Part shown: piece by piece, positions 25,128-36,181 of the stretch
Layout of the letters: each line of letters opens with the position of its first letter
How positions within the stretch are numbered: position 1 is the stretch's first letter
Assembly (NCBI GenBank): GCA_947650365.1
Contig: CANTAL010000020.1
Coordinates: 1,240,001-1,304,000, forward strand
Reading direction: 5' to 3'
Origin: Chamaelirium japonicum
Lineage: Eukaryota; Streptophyta; Magnoliopsida; Liliales; Melanthiaceae
DNA length: 64,000 nt
Notes under the pieces: model-generated
Told to the model about the DNA's origin: nothing
Databases searched by the model: none
Seen by the model: the letters and a program-made list of their open reading frames with translations, nothing else
Program-made: the position numbers and the translations under genes

Positions 25128-25145
25128 TGGCGCCGTTGCCGGGGA
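25128..25145 (+). other. Primer-binding site, tRNA-Asp
   Basis: TGGCGCCGTTGCCGGGGA starts 6 bp after the 5' LTR end. It is complementary to the 3' end of plant tRNA-Asp(GUC), including CCA, the primer used by Athila/Tat elements. Confidence 0.92.
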
Positions 25146-25221
25146 CTTTGTTTTAGGAAAACCCTTGAATCTAATTAGGTTGTGTCCTTCTACTAGCTTT
25201 AGTTAGATTTTATTAAATCAA

Positions 25222-25242
25222 ATATATATATATATATATATA
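25222..25242 (+). repeat. AT dinucleotide microsatellite
   Basis: Uninterrupted AT repeat of about 10 units in the untranslated leader of the Athila-like element, about 50 bp upstream of the ORF start. Confidence 0.85.
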
Positions 25243-25289
25243 GATACAAAGCTCATTTTTTTTTCTTTGATTATTCTATTTCTCGATCA

Positions 25290-26324
25290 ATGTGGAATCA
25301 AGGTTATACACATAGATCAACTGGGCATGAATATCCAAAAAGTATTCAAGATCCATATTATGGAACATATAATCCAAGCTGGCAATATGGCTCACCGTAC
25401 TATGACATGTATAATTCTAGTTGGCAAAATTATTACTGGAAGAATGGACCTATTACTAATGATTTTCAAGTCTCTACTACTTACGATTCTTATGAGACAC
25501 TATATAAAGAGACTCTTCAGGAAACTCTTGAAAAATACATACAAACCAATCAAAATATTTTGCAAAATTTGAAAGAAGTGACTCATATGCAACAAAATAC
25601 TACACAACGTCTCATTGGAATTCAATCATATCTTAATGATAGAGAGAATGATGCCTTTACATCACAATTTGAATTGAACCCCATGAATGATGGTGATGAA
25701 GTTAATAGAGAGAACATAACTGACATCCCCATAGAAGACGAGTTTACTAAATCTGAATTCTCTGATTCCTTGGAAGCCTGTCTAACAAATACCAATGATA
25801 TTATCGAGGATGTGATTGTTGAAGAAACCAATATTCTCTCATTCAATATGGGCATTAATAATGATGTGTGTATTGAAGAAATCAATTCTCACCCATTAAG
25901 TCATGAAGTTAATAATGATGCGATTATCCTCCCAACTAATATTAAAAAATCAAATTCTGTCTTACAAATTCTGTCGTCTGAGTTAGAGCATACATATTTG
26001 GGCCACGAAGAGAGATCTTCCATAATAATTTTTACTGACTTCAATATGGATCATGATACTATATTGATGGATAAATCAAAAGGATTCCTAGAATCGAATT
26101 TAGATGATATTAGTGGAACTTACATAATTCAATTTGAAGAAAAAATAAAATCATCAAATGAGAAACAATGTATATTGAACCATAATACAAAATATGTAGT
26201 TATGAAAGAAACACGCTCACGGTATACTTTGGGATATAATTTTTCAATGGACAACTACTCTCTTTTCTTTCTAAAAATTCCAAAAGATCGATCATGTCTA
26301 TTAGGATTTAATAAATTAATCTAG
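25290..26324 (+). CDS. 344-aa ORF of the non-autonomous element, probably Gag C-terminal-like
   Basis: This is the only substantial open frame in the element. Residues 1-52 are rich in Tyr, Trp, Asn and Gln, with TYNPSW (26-31) and SSWQNYYWKN (43-52). These recall the YNPGW..W region that follows the Gag core in Athila proteins; that link is from memory of the family, not a search. Residues 68-118 look helical or coiled-coil (ETLYKETLQETLEKYIQ.., NQNILQNLKEVTHMQQN). Residues 130-290 are acidic, and the C terminus (about 290-344) I do not recognise. There is no CCHC knuckle, DSG/DTG protease, RT or integrase motif. The ATG at 25290 was chosen because it opens the full frame; the ATG at 25267 is in another frame and gives only 101 codons. 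The frame has no stops. Confidence 0.65.
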   Translation: MWNQGYTHRSTGHEYPKSIQDPYYGTYNPSWQYGSPYYDMYNSSWQNYYWKNGPITNDFQVSTTYDSYETLYKETLQETLEKYIQTNQNILQNLKEVTHMQQNTTQRLIGIQSYLNDRENDAFTSQFELNPMNDGDEVNRENITDIPIEDEFTKSEFSDSLEACLTNTNDIIEDVIVEETNILSFNMGINNDVCIEEINSHPLSHEVNNDAIILPTNIKKSNSVLQILSSELEHTYLGHEERSSIIIFTDFNMDHDTILMDKSKGFLESNLDDISGTYIIQFEEKIKSSNEKQCILNHNTKYVVMKETRSRYTLGYNFSMDNYSLFFLKIPKDRSCLLGFNKLI

Positions 26325-28240
26325 TAAAAAATAATATCCTCTCCTGTACTATAATAGTTAGATTAGTTTTATTTTTTTTTATTTTTTGTCATCTACTTAT
26401 CTTAATTAGTTTTTATGTTCTTGTTTTATTTGATGTCATGGTGTCACTAACTTTTTACAGGAAATAATGATGCAAAACACTTAAGGTACTATCCATCCTT
26501 ATAACTTCGTACTTACATTTCAAACATAACTATCACTCCAACCGACATCATAAATTGTTATTATCTCATTCATGAGCATGTTATTTCATACATTGAGGAC
26601 AATGTTTAATCTAAGTTTGGGGGTGTATGGTGTACTTTTGTGTGGTGTACCTCTTACAAAAAAAAAAATAAAAAATTTGCATCTAGTTTCTACAAAATTA
26701 TCAGTTTCAGTTTCAATTAGATAATAATAATAAATTATTTATTGCATCAACTTACGCTGTAGTGGGACAGCTCGGCACATACGTTTCGGTGTATGTGTGT
26801 CCAGTCTGTAGTCCCCTACCAAAACTGCAGCGTTCGTATAGAATTTTTTTTTTAGGAATTTGCATATGCATGTTTTTCTTTGTGTTAGGGTCTTTTCGTG
26901 GCATTTTTATTGTCTTTTCTTTTCTTTAATTTAAAAAAAAATAAAAATAATTTTTTTTTTTTAATTTTTACTTTTATTTCAGGTTTTGTAGTCTAATTCT
27001 ATTGTACTCGAATAGGACTATAAGGCACTTGGTAATCAAGGTAAAAAGCCTAAGGATTAGCTAGAAAAAGTATGTCTAATATGGTTCTGACCCTTAGTAA
27101 CCTTTTAGAGATTGTCAAAACAAACTAGACTTAACCTTTCACTTCACATCTGGCTTACACCTCCAGGGTCTAGATTCAAAGCTTTCATATCACCTAATAG
27201 TCACTTGGAGTCCTGATGAACCATGCGGATCTGGTTCACTTGGTTTGAAAAAATATCATTAGAAAAGCGACCAGTGAATTCTAAGGTATAGCGGAAAGGG
27301 CTACCTATTAGTATGGTCTAGGAACTAATTATGTAAAAGTCTTAACTTGTATGCCCTAGTATGAGTGAAGCCTGGTCGATAGGGTTATGAGAATGATCCT
27401 ATGGATGCAGAGTGAATCAAATATAAAGGCAACATGAGGATGGCTACCTAACTCATGAGAGCGTTGGCAGTGTGTCATGGGCATAGAGTGAAGCTGGCAT
27501 GGTACAAGTTAGGAAGGGATATATAATTAGATCCAGAAAAAAATGAGACCGAAAAAAAAAGAGAAAAAAAAAAAAAGAAAAAAAAAGAAAAGGAGAATAA
27601 AATAGTGTGAAAGCCGTCGTTATAAACAACGTGGGGAAACTGGAATATCACATATAAAGCCGAAAGGTATTAAGGTGAATATCCACAACTCTCACTAGCC
27701 TGTCTAGATTAGCTGGTTTTGACTCAGGTTCTAAGGTCGACTTTGACCGTTCTAGGAGACTGTTAGAATGTTATGAATGTAGAGAACCAAACCCCCAGTT
27801 GTGTTTAGCCCAGACAGCACCGTGCACTTGAGCATAGTTGACCTTGACCTTTTCTAACGGGGAACTAATAGTTAGAACCTAAAATGCCTACTTCGAAAGC
27901 CGAAGCTTGGACTGACTACCTTGAAAGTCCTTGTGCCTTAGAAATTCTATTTTTTGAGTACTTTTAATTATTCTGCGGAACCGACTTTTCTTATTTCTTT
28001 TTTTTATAAAAAAAATATATAATAATAATAATAAAAAAAAAAGGTTTTGAATTTTGTGGGTAGATTCACTGCAAACCCTCACGAGACAAAACTCGTCCAC
28101 TAGGGTGACCTAGGGGTTTAACGGCTTGTTGCACGTGCTAAGTGCAATCGCGATTCCTGCGAAAATGAGTTAAGTTATTTTTATTTTTTCATTATCTTCG
28201 TCGTTTATTTTGTCTGCTTTCTCGAGGACTAGAAAGATTT
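26325..28240 (+). other. Internal non-coding region of the Athila-like element
   Basis: About 1.9 kb without a meaningful ORF. It holds a second AAGTTTGGGGGTG tract at 26613-26625, GATGTC/GTGTATG-rich segments, and A-rich runs at about 26925-26960, 27530-27600 and 28010-28040. In complete Athila/Tat elements pol would lie upstream of this kind of 3' region. Here pol is absent, not merely broken: I find no recognisable remnant. Confidence 0.75.
26613..26625 (+). other. Internal polypurine-tract-like sequence
   Basis: AAGTTTGGGGGTG, identical to the 13 bp that precede the 3' LTR. It lies about 290 bp after the ORF, following ATTGAGGACAATG. It could be a central polypurine tract or the relic of an earlier 3' end. 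Confidence 0.55.
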
Positions 28241-28253
28241 AAGTTTGGGGGTG
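28241..28253 (+). other. Polypurine tract of the Athila-like element
   Basis: AAGTTTGGGGGTG lies directly against the 3' LTR start TGTTGAG. This is the position and composition expected for the plus-strand primer. Confidence 0.88.
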
Positions 28254-31102
28254 TGTTGAGCGTCCATTTTGTGCAAATTATCTCTTCTTTATCATGCATA
28301 TAGCATCACTTTGCTACGTAAAACTTTTATTCTACACGTAAACTGCATGAGTTTCTTTGCACCGTGATATAGTAGACTCTCATACGAACCCAACGACATA
28401 TTGGTTCACTCTCATACATTGCATGCATGAAAGATACAGAGCCCGATAGCCCAAATTATCCTTTTATCGATAATCGTATTGGAACCTTATATGCATTATT
28501 TCATGTGTATTTTTCAGAAACCGGATCTCGACACGCACGACTACAGTGATGCAAGGCTACGGGTCGATATCATCTCAATTGGCTTTGGAATAGATGGAGG
28601 TCGTGTTCAGATGACAAGAGAATTGATGAGAAATGAATGACAAATCGGAGAAGAAGGATTCCAAATCTACATGCTCTGACTGAACGATCGAGCACTGCAC
28701 GCATATAATCGGAATGATGTGGATGAGTTGACGAGCTCAGATGGTTCGAATGGTGCAACCCGAATGACCTCATTTTCTCCAATATCATCAATTCATTTCT
28801 ATTTCCTTCTTTTATTTTCCATTTATACATACACCTCATTCTAACTACACCCAAAACCCAATCGCAGCCGTCCATGCTTTTAAACATACCTAACTCGACC
28901 TACCTACACAGTCAATCCGATCCCAACCTTACATGTATTTTAGGTCGCACATCCCCTTTCTCATGCATAATCATGGCCATCCGTGAGTAATTACATCAAA
29001 GAAGAAATACTCATTTCCTAGGCAAAGCCCCCATACACGCAATCACAGTCGTCCGATCGCCCATCCCTTCCATGCACATGCATGCATGCATGTATGTGCC
29101 ACCACAACGATCTACCTCTCAGTCCCACTTAATCACAGCCATCCCGGACCTTAAAACCCCATTGCATCATCAGCTCTCCTCTCTTTTCTTCTATTTAATT
29201 CCAGCCGTCCGATCGATCAAAGCCCTTCAATGCATCAAACCCATGCATGCACCCTCTTCAAAACCAAACTCAAAAGCCATGCACAGCAATGTACCCGACT
29301 TGATTTTAATCACAGCATGTCTCCACCTCACTCCATCACAACCATCCGGATCCGAATCACAACCGTCAAAACCCATGCATGTGCCACCACAACCCGGCTG
29401 TACTCTATCCATCAGCCCCACTCTAAACCGGATTCCCCTCCATTCAAATCCCAGCCGTCTGATCTCACCTATCCCATGCAAACCCGATCGGCCTGTAACC
29501 CAGAGTTTCTCTCTCTAAAGCCTATCCCGTTTCCTACTCTATCTCTAGGCGAACTTCTCTCTCTCTCTCTTCCGTTTCTTACCCTCTACTTTCTCTCTCT
29601 AGGCCGATCTCCTTCCCATATCCAAGCCGTCCGATCCTACCAAAACCGGACCGAAACCCAGCGGCCAGCCATCCCGTGCCCGACTTCTTCTCTCTCCCTG
29701 TTTTCTCTCAACCGAACCCTGCATTCCCGATCTTCTCTCTCTAGGCTTTCTCTTTCTCTATTTATCTCTTTCCTTATCTCCCTCTTTCTATTTTCCCTTT
29801 CTAAAACCGAGAATCCCATCTCAGCCATTCTCTCTCTTTCCTTATTCTCTCCTTTCTCTCTCTATTTCCAAATCACAACCGTTCATTTTAGTCGAGCCAT
29901 GCACGTCCACAGCCTCTCTAAAACCCGGAAGATCTCTACACGTTTTCTACCTATCAAACCCGACCCGTTTCTCTATCCTATATAAGGGGGAGGGACGGAC
30001 GAACCAAAGGGGAGCCGAAACCAGAACCAAAAACCCTAGAGGAGGCTTGGACGACCATCTTCTCTCACCACCCGACGAGCCATCATCACCCATTCACCAC
30101 GAGACCATCAACCCGGACGAACCACCGTACACCTTACACCATATACCATCTCCGAATTCCACCATCTAACACCTAGTTCCACCATTCTTCATCCCACCTT
30201 CTACCATTCTGGACCGAAACCGAAACCCTAGCCTCCACCTCTGATATTCCTCCGCCAGTCGTTCATCCGAGCCGTCATCCATCATCTGTACCATCGAAGC
30301 CGTGCTGCACGTCGACATAGTCAAAGTCACCATCATCGAGCCGGATTACAAGGAAGCAAAGAAGCAAAGACGGGCGAAACCGAGAAGATCGTCATCATCT
30401 GGTTCTTCTGTCCTTTTTGTTATTTGTTTATTATAAAACAAACAATGCTATTATATGAGATGATGTGTAGCTAAATTCCATAGCTTAGGCTAATGGGGAA
30501 TTACTAGTGTTCTATGGTGTTTTGGGGTTGATTATTAACTGTGTTTTAATGCTTAAAAATAGAATATTCTGCTAGCACATGTTGATATATTCTCTAGATT
30601 TTCCATGCACTAGATATAGTGAATGCTTATCTTAGATTCATTATGATCATGTGATGGGTAATGCTAAGAATCAATGTTACATGCAATAGTTGCCTAATGC
30701 TTATCTTTTATAAATATTCTATATATGTGTGCACCATGCCTGCTTTCATTGCTAAATCGTCCGATTAGAATCTGTCCTTACGACGATCTAATTGAGTACA
30801 ATAGAATGATCAACCCTAAACTATCATAGGATGCTAGGATGAACCTTGAAGCCTAAGTTTTTCCCCTAATCCAAGTACCTTTCCATAATTAAATTGCTTT
30901 AGTCTTTATTAAATAATTAGTTTTTGTTAATTTAGTTGCTTAGTTAATCTAATCAGACTTTAATCATTGTTAGCTAGATTAGGTTTCAATCAACTTTAGA
31001 TTTATTGAGTTTCCTATCAAAGTCCCTGTGGGATCGACCTCGCTCCGCTGCACTATAATCCACGATTCGTGCACTTGCGAGTACAATTAAAATATCACAA
31101 CA
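28254..31102 (+). repeat. 3' LTR of Athila-like element
   Basis: Matches the 5' LTR with a constant offset of 5,981 bp from end to end, so there are no net indels. All open frames within it translate identically to those of the 5' LTR, and I saw no base difference when reading the two. Its TATA box is at 29979-29986. Confidence 0.93.
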
Positions 31103-31107
31103 CTTAC
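31103..31107 (+). repeat. Target-site duplication CTTAC (right)
   Basis: Directly follows the 3' LTR end and matches 22268-22272. It is continued by CCTATAAATAATATA, the TATA box of the interrupted module. Confidence 0.9.
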
Positions 31108-31499
31108 CCTATAAATAATATACGACCCCTTTAGAATGGGGCATATTTGACTGCTCTCTCATTCTCCCATCTCACAATATATTATCAGTATGAATATGTC
31201 GAGCCCAACCGACCATTCATAAGAAAACAGAGAGAGAAACGAAGACAGAACAGAGAAGAAGAGATAAGAGAATGAAGAGATAAACGAAGAGAGAAGAGAG
31301 AAGAAGTCCTACTCCAATCCATTGGCCACACGTATAAGTGTGAAGTAAGAAAGAATCTAAATTCCAAAATTGCACAGAAGAAAGAGAAGAAGAGAGAAAA
31401 GAATGGAGAGATAAATGAAGAGAGAAGAAGTCATGCTCCAGTCCATTGGCCACGGGTATAGGTCTGAAGTGAAAAGGAATCTAAATTTAAAAACTGCAC

Positions 31500-32290
31500 T
31501 TCTCACTAGTATCATCTCAATATTAATATAATTATCATAGTAATGTTACTATAATTTTTTTAATTAAATTAATTAATTATTAAATAATTAAATAATTTAA
31601 ATAATATAATAATTAAGATTTTAGTAAAATAATTAATTTATTTAAGTATTTAATTATCTATTTATTTAATTAAATTTATTATTTTATTTATTTATTATTA
31701 TTATATTATAAAATAATTAAATTAGGTAACAATTAAATTATTTAAAGTATTAAATAAAAAAATAATTATTTAATTATGTAATTACTTTATTAATTTATTT
31801 TATTAGAAATTTCTTAAAATATTATTTTATTATGAAATAATTAAATAATTAGTCAATTATTTAAATATTTAAAACCTTATTTAGTATAGAAATATATTAA
31901 ATAGATTATTTATGTAATCAAATAATTAATTTAATTAATAAATAATTTTATAATTAACTAAATAATAATTAAAATAAATTATTATGTAATTATTTGAATA
32001 TATAGATAATAATATATTTTTTTAAATAATTTAATATTATTTTAAATAATTAATTAAATATTTATTTATTTTAATATTTAAATAATAAATAAATTATTAA
32101 AATTATTTAGATTTTTATTTATATATATAATTAAATATTTATTTAATTATTTAAAAATTTCATTTTTTAAACTAATTAAATTAATTAAATAATAGAAAGT
32201 AAAGAAGGAAGATGAGGCATACCTGAATTTTTTTGCTTTAAAAATAATTTATATTTTTCTTTTTAAAAATTTAAAATATTACAATTGTTA
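31500..32290 (+). repeat. Long AT-rich block, sense orientation
   Basis: Same block as at 10395 and 15830 but on the other strand. It follows the tail end CACTTCTCACTAGTATCATC and ends with GGAAGATGAGGCATACCTG, a GAATTTTTTTGC stretch and TACAATTGTTATGCGATCG. It is almost pure A/T with no coding potential. Confidence 0.8.
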
Positions 32291-32729
32291 TGCGATCGTT
32301 CGATCGGATGGATATCCACCGTCGGATCTTTCCCTTGGATCAGGGTTTCCTAAAGATTGCTTAGGCCCTAAGTAAGCTTGCCCTATAAATAATATACAAC
32401 CCCTTTAGGGTGGGGCACGTTTGATGGCTTTCTCTTTCTCCCATCTCATAATATATTACCAGTACAAACATGTCGAGCCCAGCCGACCAGTCACAAGAAA
32501 ATGGAGAGAGAAATGAAAACAGAAGAGAGAGAAAAGAATGAAGAGATAAATGAAGAAAAAAGAGAGAAGAAGTCATGCTCCAGTCCATTGGCCATGGGTA
32601 TAGGTGTGATGTAAGATGGAATCTAAATTCCAAAACTCCACTTCTCAATAATATTATTAAATCTCTCCATTCTCTTTTTTTTGTCCATCTCACAATACGT
32701 TATCAGCACGAACATATCGATCCCAGCCG

Positions 32730-32734
32730 ACCAT
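32730..32734 (-). repeat. Likely target-site duplication of the copia element (left)
   Basis: The base sequence is ACCAT. The undisturbed module reads GCCGACCAGTCACAAG, so the original target was probably ACCAG. The right copy at 42564-42568 is ACTAG. Each copy has one change from the consensus, which fits an old insertion. Confidence 0.55.
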
Positions 32735-34688
32735 TGTTGGAATTGGGTTCCGCTAATCAGAGTCACAGCGGAAGCAAAAAGAAAGATCCGAAGATCATAC
32801 GGTGTATGTTTCATTACAATTCGTGAAACAAAACAATTTACATGCAAATCTATGATCTTAACATATATTCGGACACCCTAGAGGCATACTACGATCTACG
32901 GAAGACATGCATGCATCTACTTAGGTGTTTAGATTCATCATACCTTATGGATCTATGATCCGAAGATTACGGAACGATGAAGAACCGTACTTGAATCGCA
33001 AGAGAAACTGTCAGATAGCACCTTGTCCTTTGCGAATTGAAGAATCCTCGAAATCCCGTATCTGAGTGCAGAGATTACAAGTCGACGGAGGAATCTGTTG
33101 CGAAGACGATGGCGAGTCGTGAGATTTTCTCTTCCTTTTTCTCCTTTCTTCCTTCTCCTTCCTTCCTCTTCCTTCTCCCTTCTTCTTCCTCTCTTTTCCT
33201 TGGCTGAAACCACAAAGGAGGAGGACTAGGGGTCGGATGTTTGGAGGGGAGGGAGTAGAACAATTAGGGCCGGCCCTCCTCCCCCTATTTCCTTTATAAG
33301 GCCAGTCTCCCATGGCTCCAAGGAGCCTAGGGCCGGCCCCTAGGTGGATAGGGATGAGGGGGGGTTGGATTTAGATATTCCGGATGTCTATCGTGAAGTC
33401 CGGACGAAAACGCCCTTCACAAAAAGCGAAAAACTGAAAGAGAGACTGAGTGAGGTGCGCTACTCGGAATCGAGTTCCGTCAGCACCTATGAGCTCCTGG
33501 AATTATTCCGCTTATTTTAAGATTCATATTCAATATGTTCTAAACCATATTTCAGTATTTACCAAAATACTCCTACGGTCCGTAACACACATGAATTAGG
33601 TTCTTAGGCTCCGGGCTTGCGCTCCATCGCACTACTTCGCATCCAACGTATCCAACTAGGTCGGGGAACAAATCCTATACGCAATGACAGGGTGGAACCT
33701 TTAGGGTTTGGGATCTCTAGCTGCAATCGGATCCCTGATTAATTGTTCCGGTGACACACCGAAAGTTCCGTTAATCAGCCCTAATCCGATTAACCCGCAT
33801 AGCCACCCAGAGTGCGACACGAGTTGAACTCTAGTGATCCTAAACTTATGTTACTCCCTCGTAACCCAGTTCTCTACTATACTCCGATAATCCTTAGTCC
33901 CTCCTATTACTGGTACCATGATACGACTCGGGCGGTGGGGAGCACCGTCAGATCCCGATCGATCTTCTGACTAGGGTTTAATGACTTATCATCTATAACA
34001 CCACACACCTTTCGGTGCTATGCCAAGCATCCGGAACATCATCAGTCATACTAACAACCACCAGGCCTGGGTTAACTGTGTGGACAGATTGACTCATCAA
34101 ACCGCACCCATCCAACACTGGATGTCGGATAACCTGTAGGGATTATATGTCACTCAAGCGCTAGCCGAGTAACCCAACGTACCGTGGTATTGGACTATGG
34201 AAGGTCCACACTCGTTGGCACATCAAAGCACCACACAACTGGTTGGCCCAGTGAGCATGGTCCCTCAGGGTTAAGGATAGATTATCTATAGTAGTAAGAC
34301 GGTTTATGCACCAATGTCTGAATCACTGAACTGTGCACCATCTTGGTTCCTGTTCAACACGATCATCATGCTTGGTCAGGTGAATGGGAATCCCACGTTC
34401 CCATGGTGGAGACTGCACCACATCCTCTACCTGCCAACAGCTTGTTCTCGATGAAGCGACCGGCATTACCTAAGCTGTGAACTAGTTCTAGGTCTATACA
34501 GAACTGGTCCACTGGGTCTCCCAAGCATGGATCCTCCATGCGCCTCAGTTGCCTACTGTGTTTCCTAGGGTCCTTTTATTATATGAGTATTATCATATAC
34601 CAGAGTAGTATTCTAATTAAAGCAATAACCAAAGTCATCTTTATTAATGTTAATACAGAAAATCCACGCTAAGGACACACGAGCTACA
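32735..34688 (-). repeat. 3' LTR (left) of copia element
   Basis: On the + strand it begins TGTTGGAATTGGG and ends GAGCTACA; in element orientation it is TGTAGCTC...CCAACA. A TATA box is at 33291-33298. The purine-rich stretch downstream of it gives Lys/Arg/Glu-rich frames at 32953-33313 that are not genes. Confidence 0.88.
33291..33298 (-). promoter_or_regulatory. TATA box in left copia LTR
   Basis: TATAAAGG on the minus strand. The same motif is at 41165-41172 in the right LTR, where it would drive the element. About 1.4 kb of U3 lies upstream and about 0.55 kb of R-U5 downstream. Confidence 0.65.
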
Positions 34689-34705
34689 ACAATCTCCCAC
34701 TTGGC
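34689..34705 (-). other. Polypurine tract of the copia element
   Basis: Minus-strand AAGTGGGAGATTGT lies between the pol stop codon (34706-34708) and the left LTR start. It is purine-rich and directly adjacent to the LTR, as a plus-strand primer should be. Confidence 0.75.
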
Positions 34706-35794
34706 CTAGCGGGGAACAACAGTCTTAACTCTCATGGCATCCACGTGCTTCTCAAAAGCCTTGGTCGGTAACGCCTTTGTTAAAGGGTCCGCCATGTTAT
34801 CTGCAAACACCACCTGAGCCACTGCTACCTCCCCTTGCTTCTGCAAGTCCTGGATTATATAGTATTTCCGCTCGATATGCTTGCTCTTCTGGTGATATCT
34901 TGGCTCCTTGGATTGTGCTATCGCTCCACTATGGTCGCAGTAAAGGACAATAGGATCTTGAGCTCCCGGTACGCATCCTAAGTCCGTGAGGAACTTCTTG
35001 AGCCACACCGCCTCCTTAGCTACTTCGCACGCCGCAACGTACTCAGCCTCTGTCGTCGAATCTGCGATGCATCCCTGCTTCACGCTCCTCCAACTGATAG
35101 CTCCTCCTCCTAATGAAAACATAAACCTTGATGTCGATCTCCTGGATTCCGGATCTGACGCAAAGTCAGAATCCGTATATCCAATCGGCATCAGTTCCTG
35201 TGAAGAGTAAACTAACTCATAATCTATTATCCTACGGAGATACTTGAGTATACTTTTCACAGCAGTCCAGTGCCCTAGACCCGGATTTGACTGATACCTG
35301 CCCATCATGCCTACTGCATAGCATATATCTGGTCTCGTGCACTGTATGGCATACATCAGACTCCCTACAACCGAAGCATAAGGTATCTTCTGCATCTCTG
35401 CCCTTTCCTCAGGAGTCTTAGGACCCTGATCCTTGGACAACTTCATTCCAAGTCTGAATGGAACCAATCCCTTCTTGGAGTTGTGCATACTGAATCTGAC
35501 CAAGATAGTATCTATGTAGGCTGACTGTGACAGCGAGAGAATCTTATTCTGGTGATCTCGAGTTACCTTGATCCCCAGAACATAACTCTCTTCACCCAGG
35601 TCTTTCATGTCAAATTGAGAGGATAACCACACCTTCACTGTAGACAACGTTCCAACATCGTTTCCAATGAGCAAGATATCGTCCACGTAAAGCACTGGAA
35701 AAACTACTACAGTCTTATCACTCCTTTTATAAATACATGGTTCATCCATGTTCTGTTCAAATCCATAAGACTCGATAGCCTGATCAAAACGCAT
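34706..35794 (-). pseudogene. Reverse transcriptase C-terminal part and RNase H (362 codons)
   Basis: Residues 36-39 are YVDD, the RT active site. LSQSAYID and the TRPDICYAVG helix follow. RNase H has D208 (GYTDSD), E249 (STTEAEY), D287 (YCDHSG) and H306 (KHIERK), so all its usual acidic residues are present. The stop TAG lies 17 bp from the LTR, as in complete elements. Taken alone it is intact; it is upstream damage that disables the gene. Confidence 0.93.
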
Positions 35795-35839
35795 GTTCCA
35801 ACTTCTGGATGCTTGCTTCAGTCCATAAATGGACCTTTA

Positions 35840-36178
35840 CAACTTGCACACCAGACCTTCCTGACCTTTTGCAACAAAGCCTGGAGGCTGAGACATGTAG
35901 ATGTCTTCTTCCAAATCCCCGTTGAGGAATGCGGTTTTGACGTCCATTTGCCAGATCTCCCAATCATAATGGGCTGCAATGGACAAGAGGATCCGGATAG
36001 ACATAAGCATAGCCACTGGTGAAAAGGTTTCGTCATAGTCGATCCCTTCTCGCTGGGTATAACCCTTAGCGACTAGTCTAGCTTTGTAAGTCTCAACGGT
36101 ACCATCCGGACCTCTTTTCCTTTTGTACACCCACTTACACCCAACAGGTTTAATGTTGTGAGGTGGTGTTACAAGTAT
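35840..36178 (-). pseudogene. Reverse transcriptase, N-terminal fragment
   Basis: Contains the copia RT motifs [25 protein letters not shown] and [15 protein letters not shown], whose Asp is the first catalytic residue, then YMSQPPGF. It ends at a TAA (35837-35839) where intact relatives have Gln, in the same frame as the next fragment. Confidence 0.92.
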
Positions 36179-36181
36179 CTA

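Larger units (their letters stand above)
22273..31102 (+). mobile_element. Non-autonomous Athila/Tat-like Ty3/gypsy LTR retrotransposon
   Basis: The 8,830-bp element has LTRs at 22273-25121 and 28254-31102 (2,849 bp each), 5-bp target duplications CTTAC, a tRNA-Asp primer-binding site at 25128-25145 and a polypurine tract at 28241-28253. The internal 3.1 kb codes for one ORF of 344 codons and shows no protease, reverse transcriptase, RNase H or integrase motif, so movement would need enzymes from another element. The LTR pair looks identical, so the insertion is recent. The Athila/Tat placement rests on the PBS, the long LTRs, the U5 end with its GTGGGATCGACC motif, and the AAGTTTGGGGGTG tract. 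Confidence 0.9.
31103..32734. repeat. Mosaic repeat array between the two retrotransposons
   Basis: The module interrupted by the Athila-like element resumes with CTTACCCTATAAATAATATA and has its PBS-like core near 31165 (+). Two leader fragments follow, then an AT-rich block (31500-32290), then a complete + promoter at 32290-32560 including CGATCGTTCGATCGGATGG and CCACCGTCGGATC. Cores near 32455 and 32695 are also +. The last module stops at GCCGACCAT where the copia element begins. Confidence 0.85.

Noticed and set aside
26325..28253. Hidden pol remnants in the internal region of the Athila-like element
   Set aside because: I looked in all frames for YVDD/YLDD-, DSG/DTG- and integrase-type motifs and saw none; no open frame there exceeds about 70 codons.
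32953..33313. Lys/Arg/Glu-rich frames in the copia LTRs (also at 40829-41089)
   Set aside because: Translations of a purine-rich R-U5 segment; overlapping in different frames and not conserved as protein between the two LTRs.
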